From NCBI GenBank assembly GCA_963813495.1, contig CAWEZC010000011.1, positions 496,001 through 560,000 of the forward strand: DNA of 64,000 nucleotides, written 5' to 3'. A program made the position numbers and the translations under genes. Below, one piece after another: positions 51,360 through 60,209 of the stretch (its first letter is position 1; every line of letters starts with the position of its first letter). The DNA comes from JACVRW01 sp963813495. GTDB taxonomy: Bacteria > Actinomycetota > Thermoleophilia > Solirubrobacterales > Thermoleophilaceae. The notes under the pieces were generated by a model. That model had not been told where the DNA came from. It saw only the letters and a list, made by a program, of their open reading frames with translations, and did no database searches.

Positions 51360-52910
51360 CTAGCCGGAGCCGGCGCCGCGCCGGCCCGGGCGCTGCTTGC
51401 CGCGCTTGCGTGCGGGCGCCGCGCCGCGTCGCTTCACGCGGACCATGCGATGGACCATCCGCGAGCGGTTCCCCGCCGCGTCCTTGGCGCGCAGGCCGAC
51501 GCGCACCTTGGCCCGCCGGCCGCGGCGCAGCGCCCGTCGCAGGACGCGCGTGCTGCGCTTCTTCAGCGTCACCTTCAGCTTGATGCGGCGGTTGGCCGCC
51601 GCAGGGGCGGCCTGCCGGGCGCTGCGCAGCCGGTAGCGGCGCTTGCCGATGCGCAGCACCCCCGTCACCCGCGCGGTGCAGACCTCGTTGCAGCGCACGT
51701 AGGCGATGGCGCCACGCCGGCGGAGCACGTTCTGGCGCTTCTTGACGCGCAGCCTGAGCTTGGGCCCGGCGGCGTCACCCGTGGCGACGGGCGGAGCCAC
51801 CGGCGCGGCGGCGCTCACGCCCACATCGACGCGCAGGATCTTGCCCAGCAGCGAACCGAGATTCTGAGCGTCGCCCTCGGGATCGCCCTGTGTGCCGCCG
51901 TCCCCGGTGGATAGGTACAGGTAGCGGTCGGGCCCGAACAGGAGCTGGCCGCCGTTGTGGTTGTCGGCCTGCGAGTGCTGGATCGTCAGCACCGCGCGGC
52001 GAGTGCTCAGGTTGGAGCGGTCGGGGCCGCCTGCGACGCGGGTGAACTGATCCACCTGGAGGTTGCCCGCGTTGTCGTTGTAGAAGGCGAAGACGCGGCC
52101 GCTGGCGGCGTAGTCGGGAGCCACCGCGACGCTCAGCAGACCCTCCTCGTAGCCGCTGTTGCGCACCAGGCTGGTCAGGTCGAGGAAGTCGCTGCCGTCG
52201 CGATTGCGGATATGTCCCGCCTTCTCGGCCACGAGCAGGCGGTTGGCGTCCCCGGGGATCCCCGCCACCCCGACCGGCTGCTCGAAGTCGCCGACCTTGG
52301 TGGCCCCGAGGGCCGCGCCGTTCTGGGTCAGCCGTACGACCGGGCCGTTGAGCGAAGTGGCGTAGAGATGGCCGGCCCCGTCCTCCCCCAGCCCCGACAC
52401 GGAATCGATGCTCACCGACCCCACGGTCTGGTCGGCGCCGGTGGCGCCCGCGCCGAGGAGGTGCAGTCCGCTGGTGAAGCGGCCGTAGAGGTAGCGCCCG
52501 GCGAAGGCGGGCAGCGAAGGGTCACGCACCGCGTAGCCGCCGATCACCACGTCCGCGCCGCTGGGCCACTGGAAGGCCGGCGGCACGTGGCGTGCCGGCG
52601 TGCAGCCCGACTGCTTGGCGGTCCCGGAAAGACAGTTCCAGCCCAGGTTGGCCCCAGCCTGCGAGGCGCGCGGCAGAAAGGTGATCTCCTCGTTGCTGCC
52701 CCCGACGTCGCCGACGTAAATGTCGCCCGTCTGGCGGTCGAAGGACCAGCGGTACGGGTTGCGCATGCCGGAGATGTAGACCTCGCCCCTTGCGCCGGCC
52801 TGACCCACGAAGGGATTGTCGGGCGGCACCGTGTAGGGCGCCTGCGCGCTCGCGGCAGCCGGCGCGACGAGCGCGGGCAGGGCGAGCAGGATCAGAAGCA
52901 GGCGGCGCAT
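51360..52910 (-). CDS. PQQ-dependent sugar dehydrogenase-like propeller, apparently circularly permuted, with basic C-terminal domain
   Basis: The protein has 516 residues. A signal peptide (LLLILLALPALVAPAAASAQ) is followed by YTVPPDNPFVGQAGARGEVY, RNPYRWSFDRQTGDIYVGDV and LGWNCLSGT, blocks that in the usual family come late. Only then come EQPVGVAGIPGDANRLLVAE, EGLLSVAVAPDYAASGRVFA and GQLLFGPDRYLYLSTGDGGT, then LLGKILRVDVG, blocks that are normally early. A Lys/Arg-rich beta domain (KLRLRVKKRQNVLRRRG) ends the protein. It may oxidise sugars outside the cell or be only structural. ATG 52910 is 2 bp after the ligase stop. Confidence 0.75.
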   Translation of the reverse strand: MRRLLLILLALPALVAPAAASAQAPYTVPPDNPFVGQAGARGEVYISGMRNPYRWSFDRQTGDIYVGDVGGSNEEITFLPRASQAGANLGWNCLSGTAKQSGCTPARHVPPAFQWPSGADVVIGGYAVRDPSLPAFAGRYLYGRFTSGLHLLGAGATGADQTVGSVSIDSVSGLGEDGAGHLYATSLNGPVVRLTQNGAALGATKVGDFEQPVGVAGIPGDANRLLVAEKAGHIRNRDGSDFLDLTSLVRNSGYEEGLLSVAVAPDYAASGRVFAFYNDNAGNLQVDQFTRVAGGPDRSNLSTRRAVLTIQHSQADNHNGGQLLFGPDRYLYLSTGDGGTQGDPEGDAQNLGSLLGKILRVDVGVSAAAPVAPPVATGDAAGPKLRLRVKKRQNVLRRRGAIAYVRCNEVCTARVTGVLRIGKRRYRLRSARQAAPAAANRRIKLKVTLKKRSTRVLRRALRRGRRAKVRVGLRAKDAAGNRSRMVHRMVRVKRRGAAPARKRGKQRPGRRGAGSG

Positions 52911-52912
52911 CC

Positions 52913-53884
52913 TCACTGCTCCCTCAGTTGTGACAGCAGGCACTCCTTCGGCTCCTTGTCCTCGCGCCAGCGCACGAACTTCGCGCCGTGGCGGATGCGA
53001 TCTCCGGTGATGTGATCGAAGTTGACCTCGACGACCAGCTCGGGCCGCAGGCCCTCCCACACGAGCTCAGCGTCGGACTTCCAGCGGCTCGGCTCTCCCT
53101 GGCCCTGCTCGCCGGTGCGATAGGGCTCGAGCAGCTCGATCAGCTCGCGCTTCTGCTTGGCGCGGAAGCTCGAGGTGTGTCCGACGATGTGAAGCCGGCC
53201 GTCGTCGTCGTAGAGACCGAGGATCAGCGAACCCACCGTGCCCTCCTCCTTGCCGAAGCGGAATGCGGCGACCACCGCGTCCGCGGTGCGGATGCGCTTG
53301 ATCTTGACCATGCCGGTGCGTTCACCGGGCAGGTAGGGAGCCGCACCCTCCTTGGCGATCACGCCCTCGCCGCTGCCGGCCAGCCACTGGCCGGCAGCCT
53401 CGAGGTCGGGAGTGGACTCGGTGAGCTCGACCGGCTTGCCCACAGCGGCGGCCAAACGTTCACGACGCTCGTCGTAGGGCAGCTCGAGCAGGGTCTCGGG
53501 GCCCTCGGCGAGGAGATCGAAGGCCACGAGCGCGGCCGGGGTCTCCTCGGCCAGCCGCTCCACCCGCGACGCCGCGGGATGGATGCGCTGCGACAGGAGG
53601 TCGAACTCCTGGACCCCGTCGACCGTCACCACCATCTCGCCGTCGAGCACCAGTTGGGGAGCTTCGAGCTGGAGCACCTGAGCGACCACGTCGGGGAAGT
53701 AACGGTTCATCGGCCGGCCGTTGCGGCTCTGAAGCTGGACGTCGTCGCCATCGCGGAACACGATCGTGCGAAAGCCGTCGAGCTTGGGCTCGTAGCGCCA
53801 GCGTTCGCCCTCGGGCAGCTCGCGCGCAGACCGCGCCAGCTGGGGCTGGACAGGTGGGGACAGGGGCAAGGACAAGGGGGGCAC
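52913..53884 (-). CDS. ATP-dependent DNA ligase (LigC-like)
   Basis: The protein has 323 residues, the adenylation and OB-fold domains only. The catalytic Lys motif is YEPKLDGFR, RNGRPMNRYFP carries the next motif, LVLDGEMVV and LVAFDLLAEG follow, then EGVIAKEGAAPYLPGERTG and MVKIKRIRTADAVVAAFRFG. This is the short bacterial ATP-dependent ligase, usually a repair enzyme, without polymerase or nuclease domains. The start is GTG 53884. It is co-directional with the propeller gene downstream. Confidence 0.85.
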   Translation of the reverse strand: MPPLSLPLSPPVQPQLARSARELPEGERWRYEPKLDGFRTIVFRDGDDVQLQSRNGRPMNRYFPDVVAQVLQLEAPQLVLDGEMVVTVDGVQEFDLLSQRIHPAASRVERLAEETPAALVAFDLLAEGPETLLELPYDERRERLAAAVGKPVELTESTPDLEAAGQWLAGSGEGVIAKEGAAPYLPGERTGMVKIKRIRTADAVVAAFRFGKEEGTVGSLILGLYDDDGRLHIVGHTSSFRAKQKRELIELLEPYRTGEQGQGEPSRWKSDAELVWEGLRPELVVEVNFDHITGDRIRHGAKFVRWREDKEPKECLLSQLREQ

Positions 53885-53901
53885 GTTAGCGTGAGCACGC
53901 G

Positions 53902-55002
53902 ATGATCCAACGGGCAGAGCCCCTTTGGAGCCCCGAGGGGGTCTACCTGAACACCGCCAGCTACGGCCTCCCTCCCGACCCCGGCTGGGAGGCTCTGCAG
54001 GAGGCCCTGGGTGACTGGCGCGCCGGCCGTACGAGCTGGGAGCACTGGGGCGAGGCCACGGAGCGGGCGCGCCGCGCCTTTGCGCAGCTGTGCTCCGTGC
54101 CGGCGGACTGGATCGCGGTGGGAGCCAACGTCTCGACGATGGTGGGGACGGTGGCCGCCTCGTTGCCCGACGGTGCTCGCGTGCTGTCCACCGAGCCCGA
54201 GTTCACCTCTGCGCTGTGGCCGTTCCTGGCCCAGGGGCGCGGCATCGAGGTGCGCTGCGTGCCGCCGCAGCGCCTGGCCGAGGCGATCGACTCGGGCATC
54301 GATCTCGTGAGCTTCAGCGCCGTCCAGTCCTCCACGGGCGAGCTGACCGATCTGAAGGCCGTGGCCGCGGCGGCGGCCCATCACGGCACGCTCACGCTGG
54401 TGGACGCAACTCAGGCGTGCGGCTGGCTGCCGCTCGACGCGAGCCGCTTCGACGTGCTGGTGTGCGCCGCCTACAAGTGGCTGTGCTCGCCGCGCGGCAC
54501 CGCGTTCATGAGCGTTCGCCCCGAGGCGAGCGGGCGGCTCGTGCCCCACGGAGCGGGCTGGTACGCCGGCGAGCATCCGCACAGCTCCTACTACGGCCCG
54601 CCCCTGCGTCTGGCCGACGGCGCGCGGCGCTTCGACGTGAGCCCGGCCTGGTTTCCGTGGGTGGGGACGGCGCCCGCGCTCGAGCTGTTGCTCGAGATCG
54701 GGGTCGAGCAGATCCATGAGCACGACGTAGGGCTCGCCAACCTGTTCCGTGAGGGACTCGGCCTGGCGCCCGGGCCATCGGCGATCGTGTCCGCCGAGCT
54801 CCCGGGCGCGGAGGAGCGGCTGCGCGGCACTGCCGTGATGGCGGCCGCGCGGGCGGGCCTGCTGCGGACCTCTTGGCACCTGTACAACACCGAAGACGAT
54901 GTGACGCAGGTGCTCCGGCTGCTCAGCCCCGGCGCGGCGCGACGGCGGGGCCGAGGATCCGGCGCAGCATCAGGTCGGCCAGGCGCGGCGACAGCCCGTT
55001 GA
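53902..55002 (+). CDS. class V aminotransferase-like PLP enzyme
   Basis: The protein has 366 residues. LNTASYGLPPDPGWEALQEA opens the domain, LTLVDATQACGWLPLDASRF contains the PLP-binding Asp, and VCAAYKWLCSPRGTAFMSVR the Schiff-base Lys. It belongs with the cysteine desulfurase/isopenicillin epimerase-like group; the substrate is unknown. The last 27 residues (ending GAASGRPGAATAR) are Gly/Arg-rich and antisense to the convergent SDR gene, so the 3' end overlaps by 80 bp. ATG 53902 is divergent from the ligase gene. Confidence 0.8.
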   Translation: MIQRAEPLWSPEGVYLNTASYGLPPDPGWEALQEALGDWRAGRTSWEHWGEATERARRAFAQLCSVPADWIAVGANVSTMVGTVAASLPDGARVLSTEPEFTSALWPFLAQGRGIEVRCVPPQRLAEAIDSGIDLVSFSAVQSSTGELTDLKAVAAAAAHHGTLTLVDATQACGWLPLDASRFDVLVCAAYKWLCSPRGTAFMSVRPEASGRLVPHGAGWYAGEHPHSSYYGPPLRLADGARRFDVSPAWFPWVGTAPALELLLEIGVEQIHEHDVGLANLFREGLGLAPGPSAIVSAELPGAEERLRGTAVMAAARAGLLRTSWHLYNTEDDVTQVLRLLSPGAARRRGRGSGAASGRPGAATAR

Positions 55003-55708
55003 CCACACGCAGCAGGCGCACCATCGGCGGGTAGAAGAGCTCGCGCCGGTCCTCCTCCACGGCGCTCACCACCTGGTCGGCCAGCGGCCCCGCAGGCGAG
55101 CGGCGATCGCGGTGGTACCAGGCCGGCATGCGCTCCCACTCGTGATCGTGCAGCGAGGTCTCGATCTCGCCCGGGTAGACCGTGGTCACCGAGACGCCAC
55201 TGCCGGCGAGCTCATGGCGCAGCGCCTCGGCAAAGCCCCGCTGAGCCGCCTTGGTGCCGTTGTAGACGGCCGCTTCGGGAAAGCCGCGCACAGCTCCCCC
55301 CGAGGAGACGACCACCACGTGCCCACGTCCGCGCTCGAGCATGCGCGGCAGCGCCGCCCGGACGCTGTAGAGGGTGCCGAGCCAGTTGACATCGTTCATC
55401 TGCCGGAGCTCCTCGAGTGGCAGCTGAGCGAAGGGCATGTAGTGCGTCAGCCCGGCGTTGGCCACGAGCACGTCCACGTCGCCGAAGCGCGCCACCGCGG
55501 CGGCGATCGACTCGGGGTCGGCCACGTCCGCCTCGAGGGCCAGATGCCCGCTTCCCGGGAGCGCGGCGGCGAGCTCCTCGAGCGGCTCGCGACTCCGCGC
55601 GACCAGCCCCAGTGTGCAGCCGCGCGCGGCGAAGGCCCGCGCCAGCGCCGCGCCGATCCCGCGCGAGGCGCCGGTCACGACTACGCGGGTTCCAGGGCCC
55701 AGCTGCAT
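54923..55708 (-). CDS. short-chain dehydrogenase/reductase
   Basis: The protein has 261 residues, classical SDR. VVVTGASRGIGAALARAFAA binds the cofactor, DVLVANAGLTHYMPF contains NAG, VVVVSSGGAVRGFPEAAVYN with YNGTKAA is the Ser-Tyr-Lys triad. The substrate is not predictable; a lipid or ketone is common for this branch, and the C-terminus is hydrophobic and basic. ATG 55708 is chosen (an ATG 12 bp earlier is possible). Its 3' end overlaps the aminotransferase gene; its start is 39 bp from the divergent DtxR gene. Confidence 0.85.
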   Translation of the reverse strand: MQLGPGTRVVVTGASRGIGAALARAFAARGCTLGLVARSREPLEELAAALPGSGHLALEADVADPESIAAAVARFGDVDVLVANAGLTHYMPFAQLPLEELRQMNDVNWLGTLYSVRAALPRMLERGRGHVVVVSSGGAVRGFPEAAVYNGTKAAQRGFAEALRHELAGSGVSVTTVYPGEIETSLHDHEWERMPAWYHRDRRSPAGPLADQVVSAVEEDRRELFYPPMVRLLRVVNGLSPRLADLMLRRILGPAVAPRRG

Positions 55709-55747
55709 GGGCGGGAGCATGCCAGTCCGCGGCAGTAGGATCTCGGC

Positions 55748-56461
55748 ATGTCTCATGAGCAGGTGACCGTCGCCGAGGAGGAGTACCTCCAGATCATCTA
55801 CTGGCTGCAGGAGGCGGGCCTCCCGATCACGGGGGCGAACATCGCCCGTGCCATGCAGGTCTCGGCGCCCACGGTGCATGAGATGATCGGCCGGCTGGAG
55901 TCCGACGGCTACGTCACGCGCGGCTCCGACAAGTCCCTCGAGTTCACCGAGTCCGGGCGCGAGCAGGCCACGCAGATCGTCCGCCGGCACCGCCTGATCG
56001 AACGCTTCCTCACCGATGTCTTCGACATTCCCTGGGACCAGGTACACGAGGAGGCCGAGCGTCTCGAGCACTGGATGTCGCCGGTGGTCGAGGAGCGCAT
56101 GCTGCGGGCGATCGGCGACGCCAAGACCTGCCCGCACGGCCACCCCATCTTCGAGGGCGAGCGCGAGACCGGAGTGCCGCTGGCCGACGTGGAGGAGGGC
56201 GCCCGCATACGCGTGCTGCGCTTCGAGAACGAGGCCGAGGACCTGCTGCACTACCTCAAGGACACCGGGCTGCACCCGGGCCTCGAGGGCACCCTGGCCA
56301 GCGCCGGCAGCGAGGAGATCGAGCTCGACGCCGGAGACACGACGCACTCGGTCACCCGCAGCGTGGCCGAGACGGTCTCGGTGGTGGCCGACCCCTCGCC
56401 GCCCGCGCGCGTCGCGCTGCCCGACCAGCTGGTCCTGGGCAAGGACCGCTACGGGCGCTAG
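55748..56461 (+). CDS. DtxR/MntR-family metal-dependent repressor
   Basis: The protein has 237 residues. The N-terminal winged helix (EEEYLQIIYWLQEAGLPITG, then VSAPTVHEMIGRLESDGYVT) is followed by the dimerisation and metal-binding domain (RHRLIERFLTDVFDIPWDQV, HEEAERLEHWMSPVVEERM and CPHGHPIF) and a C-terminal FeoA/SH3-like domain. It probably represses metal-uptake genes when Fe2+ or Mn2+ is bound. The Cys-Pro-His-Gly-His block matches the metal ligands of the family. The start is ATG 55748. Confidence 0.85.
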   Translation: MSHEQVTVAEEEYLQIIYWLQEAGLPITGANIARAMQVSAPTVHEMIGRLESDGYVTRGSDKSLEFTESGREQATQIVRRHRLIERFLTDVFDIPWDQVHEEAERLEHWMSPVVEERMLRAIGDAKTCPHGHPIFEGERETGVPLADVEEGARIRVLRFENEAEDLLHYLKDTGLHPGLEGTLASAGSEEIELDAGDTTHSVTRSVAETVSVVADPSPPARVALPDQLVLGKDRYGR

Positions 56462-56478
56462 CCGGCTCGCTCGCCGGC

Positions 56479-56496
56479 GATGTCGCACGCGACATC
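56479..56496. terminator. palindromic hairpin after the DtxR gene
   Basis: GATGTCGC and GCGACATC form a perfect 8-bp stem with an AC loop. It follows a smaller GCCGGC-TCGCTC-GCCGGC hairpin at 56461-56478. Together they may end the DtxR transcript or separate it from the convergent membrane-protein gene. Confidence 0.4.
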
Positions 56497-56632
56497 TCGC
56501 GAGAGCGTCTGGCCCCGAAGATCGATTTCCACTCGCTCTGGGACGGGCGGGTCGTCACGGGCCTGCAGGGGACGCAGGAGTGGATCTCCGACACCCGCGA
56601 CGACTGTCGCGAGAACATGGAGTCAGTTCGGA

Positions 56633-57364
56633 CTAGTACCCCGCCGGCCCGCGCCGCGCCAGCAGGTCGTAGTACAGAAACGTCGAGAAGAGCCCTACGA
56701 AGGACGCCGTCACGGACGCGGCGAGGATCGTCCCCACCAGCTCCCAGACCGCGTCCCCGGTGCTCTCGGCGATCGATGAGAACGGGGCTGCCAGCAGGAG
56801 CGCGGGCAGGGCCGCCGCGAGGTTGATGAGGATCACCAGCCCGAAGGTGCGCCACCAGAAGCCCTGGACCACCTCGCCCGAGCGCACCAGCGCCTGCCAG
56901 CCGCGGGCGTCGTCGACGACCACCGCCTGGGGAACGAAGAACCAGCGCACCGCCAGGTACACGCCCGGCACTACCAGCAGCGCGAAACCGACCGCGATCC
57001 CGAGCGCGGCCAGAACCACTGCGAAGAAGAGTGGTGTGAAGGCCTCGAAGCCGGCGAGGAACGGCTTGCGCACGCCCGGTTTCTGGCCCGCTGCGATCGC
57101 GCGCAGCGCGTGGATGCAGATCGCCGTGATGATCGGCGAGACGACCAGGAAGTCCACGATCGTGGGCACCGCGGCATCGGCGACCGAGACCGAGTCGTCG
57201 TACGGACCGGTGAGCATCTCCAAGCCGATCCCCTCCACCACCAGATGTACCGGTATCACCACCGCGGCCGACAGGGCGATGAACACCCAGGCGTGACGGC
57301 CGAAGACCGAGAAGGTGTCGCGAAACAGCTCGGTGACGTCGCGCGTCCGCGCGAGTTGGATCAC
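56633..57364 (-). CDS. membrane protein with glycerophosphodiester-phosphodiesterase-like membrane domain
   Basis: The protein has 243 residues and about six helices (VFIALSAAVVIPVHLVVEG, PLFFAVVLAALGIAVGFALL, VILINLAAALPALLLAAPF, and others), with the VPGVYLAVRWFFVPQAVVVD block seen in this group of integral membrane proteins. No enzymatic motif is present. GTG 57364 overlaps the aminotransferase stop by 4 nt (GTGA). The role is unknown. Confidence 0.65.
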   Translation of the reverse strand: MIQLARTRDVTELFRDTFSVFGRHAWVFIALSAAVVIPVHLVVEGIGLEMLTGPYDDSVSVADAAVPTIVDFLVVSPIITAICIHALRAIAAGQKPGVRKPFLAGFEAFTPLFFAVVLAALGIAVGFALLVVPGVYLAVRWFFVPQAVVVDDARGWQALVRSGEVVQGFWWRTFGLVILINLAAALPALLLAAPFSSIAESTGDAVWELVGTILAASVTASFVGLFSTFLYYDLLARRGPAGY

Positions 57365-58467
57365 GCAGCGGCCCCGGCCAGCTCGCGGTAGGCATCGGCG
57401 ACGCGCGCGATGCCCTCCTCGATCTGGTCGGGTGGCACGGCGGAGTAGGCGAAGCGCAGCGAGCTCTCGCCGCCCTCCATCAGGAAGTCGGTCCCCTTTA
57501 CGAAGGTGACCCCGCGCTCCTTCGAGCGCTCGAACAGCGCTGCTCCGTCCGTGCCCTCGGGCAGGTCGACCCAGAGGAAGTAGCCGCCCTCCGGCGTCAC
57601 GAAGCGCGCGTCGGGCAGATGGCGCGAAAGCGCCTCGCAGGTGGCGTCGCGGCGCTCGCGCAGCGCCACCTTGACCGTCTCGATCGAGCGGTCGATGGCG
57701 CCGGAGCGGCAGAACTCGGCCACGATGCCCTGGGCCACCATGTTCGGCGAGATGTAGGTCTCAGTTGCCTCCCTGCGCACCCCGGCGATGAGCTCCGGCG
57801 GGCCGACCAGGTAGCCCACCCGGATGCCCGGGCAGACCGTCTTGGAGAAGGACGAGGCGTACACCACGCGCTCGCCGCCGCCGTCCAGCTCGAGCATCCT
57901 GGGCTCGTCCTCGCCCTCGAAGCGCAGCTCGACGTACGGGTCGTCCTCGAAGATCGTGAAGCCGTACTCCCCGGCCAGCTCGAGCAGCCGCCGGCGCTTG
58001 GCGAGCGAGAGCGTGCAGCCGGCCGGGTTCTGGAAGTTGGGAATGATGTGCGCCAGCTTGGGCCGCGCGCCGCGCTCGAGCTCAGCGGCCAGCGCGTCGA
58101 CGTCGATCCCGTCCGCCTCCAGCGAAATGGCGAGCACATCGGCTCCCATCTTGCGCAGCGCCAGCAGGGTGCGGTCGTAGGTGGGCGCCTCCACCACCAC
58201 CACGTCGCCGGGCTCGACCAGCTGTGAGAACAGGAAGGCGTCCGCCTGCATCGAGCCGTTGGTGGCCACCAGCCGGTTGGGCTCGACCCCGTGCTTCTTG
58301 CCCAGCCACTCGAGCAGGCCCAGGTGACCGGGCGAGGTGCCGTAGGCGCACATGCCGGCTGGATCGCGCTCGAACGCCCGGTCCGCAGCGGCGCGAAGGT
58401 CGTCCACGGCGACGATGTCGAGCGAGGGCGCGCCCCTCGCGAGCGAGATGTTGGTCAGCTCGGCCAC
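57361..58467 (-). CDS. class I/II PLP aminotransferase (2-aminoadipate/MocR-like)
   Basis: The protein has 368 residues. VATNGSMQADAFLFSQLVEP binds PLP, PNFQNPAGCTLSLAKRR with the family Asn, FTIFEDDPYVELRF the Asp, and YASSFSKTVCPGIRVGYLVG the Schiff-base Lys. No N-terminal GntR helix-turn-helix is fused, so it is a free enzyme, similar to LysN/2-aminoadipate transaminases of broad amino-acid specificity. The start is GTG 58467. It shares a 44-bp promoter gap with the divergent VWA gene. Confidence 0.8.
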   Translation of the reverse strand: MAELTNISLARGAPSLDIVAVDDLRAAADRAFERDPAGMCAYGTSPGHLGLLEWLGKKHGVEPNRLVATNGSMQADAFLFSQLVEPGDVVVVEAPTYDRTLLALRKMGADVLAISLEADGIDVDALAAELERGARPKLAHIIPNFQNPAGCTLSLAKRRRLLELAGEYGFTIFEDDPYVELRFEGEDEPRMLELDGGGERVVYASSFSKTVCPGIRVGYLVGPPELIAGVRREATETYISPNMVAQGIVAEFCRSGAIDRSIETVKVALRERRDATCEALSRHLPDARFVTPEGGYFLWVDLPEGTDGAALFERSKERGVTFVKGTDFLMEGGESSLRFAYSAVPPDQIEEGIARVADAYRELAGAAA

Positions 58468-58511
58468 GACCAGCCACGATACCGAGGGACCCGAAGTAGG
58501 GTGAGATCGAG

Positions 58512-60209
58512 ATGAAGCGCGGCCAGCTGCTGATCGTGGTGTTCGCCGTCATCGCGGTGGCGGCAGTCGCCCTGTTCTCGGCCGGCGGCGACGACGGCGG
58601 CGATGACGGGGGCGGCGACGGGGGCGACGGGCCCGCCGCCCCTCAGGGCTCGATCGGCATCCCCTTCGCCTACTCGCCCGAGAAGGAGAAGCTGCTGGTA
58701 CCGCTGATCAGGCGCTTCAACCAGGAGCGCATCGAGGTCGGCGGCAAGCCGGTGTTCGTGGAGGGCGAGGTGGTCGCGAGCGGCGAGGCCGAGTCGAAGA
58801 TCGCCTCGGGCGAGCTCGAGCCGGTCGTCTGGTCACCGGCCTCGTCGCTGTGGGGCCGCCTGCTCAACTTCGAGGCCGACCAGCAGCTGGCCGCCGAGGA
58901 GAGCCCGTCGATAGTGCGCACCCCGCTGGTGATCGCGATGTGGGAGCCCTTCGCGCAGGCGCTCGGCTGGCCCGACAAGCAGATCGGGTTCGAGCAGATC
59001 ATTCGCCTGGCCCGCTCCAACCAGGGCTTCGCCGAGTTCGGGCGACCGGAGTTCGGGCGCTTCAAGCTCGTGCACACCAATCCCGACTACTCCACCTCGG
59101 GGCTCGAGGCCGTGGTGGCCGAGTACTACGCCGCCACCGGCAAGAAGGAGGGTCTGACCGAGCAGGACGTGGAGGGTTCGGCGGCGCGGCGCATCGTGCG
59201 CGACATCGAGCGCTCGATCGTCCACTACGGCGACACCACGCTGTTCATCGCCGACCAGATGCGCAAGGAGGGCCCGGGTTACGCCTCTGCCGTGGCCATG
59301 GAGGAGGTCACCCTGCTCGACTTCAACAAGAACCGCGGCGCCCAGCCCAAGCTCGTGGCGCTCTACCCGCCCGAGGGAACCTTCTACTCGGACAACCCCT
59401 TCATCGTGCTCAACGGGCCCTGGGTGAGCGCGGCGCAGCGGCGGGGCGCCGAGCGCTTCGGCGACTTCCTGGCCGAGGAGATCACACCCGAGCTGGCCGC
59501 GCGCTCGGGCTTTCGCCCGGCCGACCTGGAGACCGAGGCGGTGCCCCCGGTGTCCAAGGAGAACGGAGTCGACCCCGCCCAGCCGGAGCGCGTGCTCGGC
59601 CTGCCCGAGCCGCGCACCCTCGACCGCATCCGCCGGGCCTGGCGCGAGGATCGCAAACCGGCCAACGTGCTGCTCGTGGTCGACACGTCCGGCTCGATGC
59701 GTGACGAGAACCGCCTGGTGCGGGCCAAGGAGGGGCTGAAGACGTTCTTCGCCGAGGTGGGCCGCCAGGACAGCGTGGGCCTCACGATCTTCTCCGACCA
59801 GATCCAGCCGCTGCTGCCCGTGGAGCCGTTTGCCCAGAGCGAGCGCCGCCTGCGCGACACGGTCGACAACCTGATCGCCGACGGCGGCACGGCCGTGTAC
59901 GACGCCACCATCGACGGCTTTCGCGCGGTGCGCGAGGGCGCAGGCCCGGAGCGCATCAACGCCGTGGTGGTGCTCACCGACGGCGAGGACACCGACTCCG
60001 CGGCCAGCGCGGAGGATGCCGTCAACGCGGTGCGCGCGCAGGGTGACTCCGACGACCAGGTGCGCGTCTTCACGATCGCCTACAGCGCGGGGGCGGCAGG
60101 CGCCGCGGAGGCCCTGGCCGCGATCTCCGAAGCCTCCGGCGGCCAGGCCTACGAGGGCGACACCGAGGACATCGAAGCGGTTTACCGGAGCATCTCGAGC
60201 TTCTTCTGA
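58512..60209 (+). CDS. solute-binding protein fused to a von Willebrand A domain
   Basis: The protein has 565 residues. One N-terminal helix (LLIVVFAVIAVAAVALFSAG) and a Gly/Asp-rich linker (DDGGDDGGGDGGDG) lead into a periplasmic-binding-protein type II domain (residues 50-370; GIPFAYSPEKEKLLVPLIRR, EPVVWSPASSLWGRLL). It is joined to a VWA domain (390-560) with an intact MIDAS: DTSGSMRDEN, then GGTAVYDAT and VVVLTDGEDTDS. It is anchored outside the membrane and probably binds a ligand and metal. TGATG links it to the next gene. Confidence 0.8.
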   Translation: MKRGQLLIVVFAVIAVAAVALFSAGGDDGGDDGGGDGGDGPAAPQGSIGIPFAYSPEKEKLLVPLIRRFNQERIEVGGKPVFVEGEVVASGEAESKIASGELEPVVWSPASSLWGRLLNFEADQQLAAEESPSIVRTPLVIAMWEPFAQALGWPDKQIGFEQIIRLARSNQGFAEFGRPEFGRFKLVHTNPDYSTSGLEAVVAEYYAATGKKEGLTEQDVEGSAARRIVRDIERSIVHYGDTTLFIADQMRKEGPGYASAVAMEEVTLLDFNKNRGAQPKLVALYPPEGTFYSDNPFIVLNGPWVSAAQRRGAERFGDFLAEEITPELAARSGFRPADLETEAVPPVSKENGVDPAQPERVLGLPEPRTLDRIRRAWREDRKPANVLLVVDTSGSMRDENRLVRAKEGLKTFFAEVGRQDSVGLTIFSDQIQPLLPVEPFAQSERRLRDTVDNLIADGGTAVYDATIDGFRAVREGAGPERINAVVVLTDGEDTDSAASAEDAVNAVRAQGDSDDQVRVFTIAYSAGAAGAAEALAAISEASGGQAYEGDTEDIEAVYRSISSFF

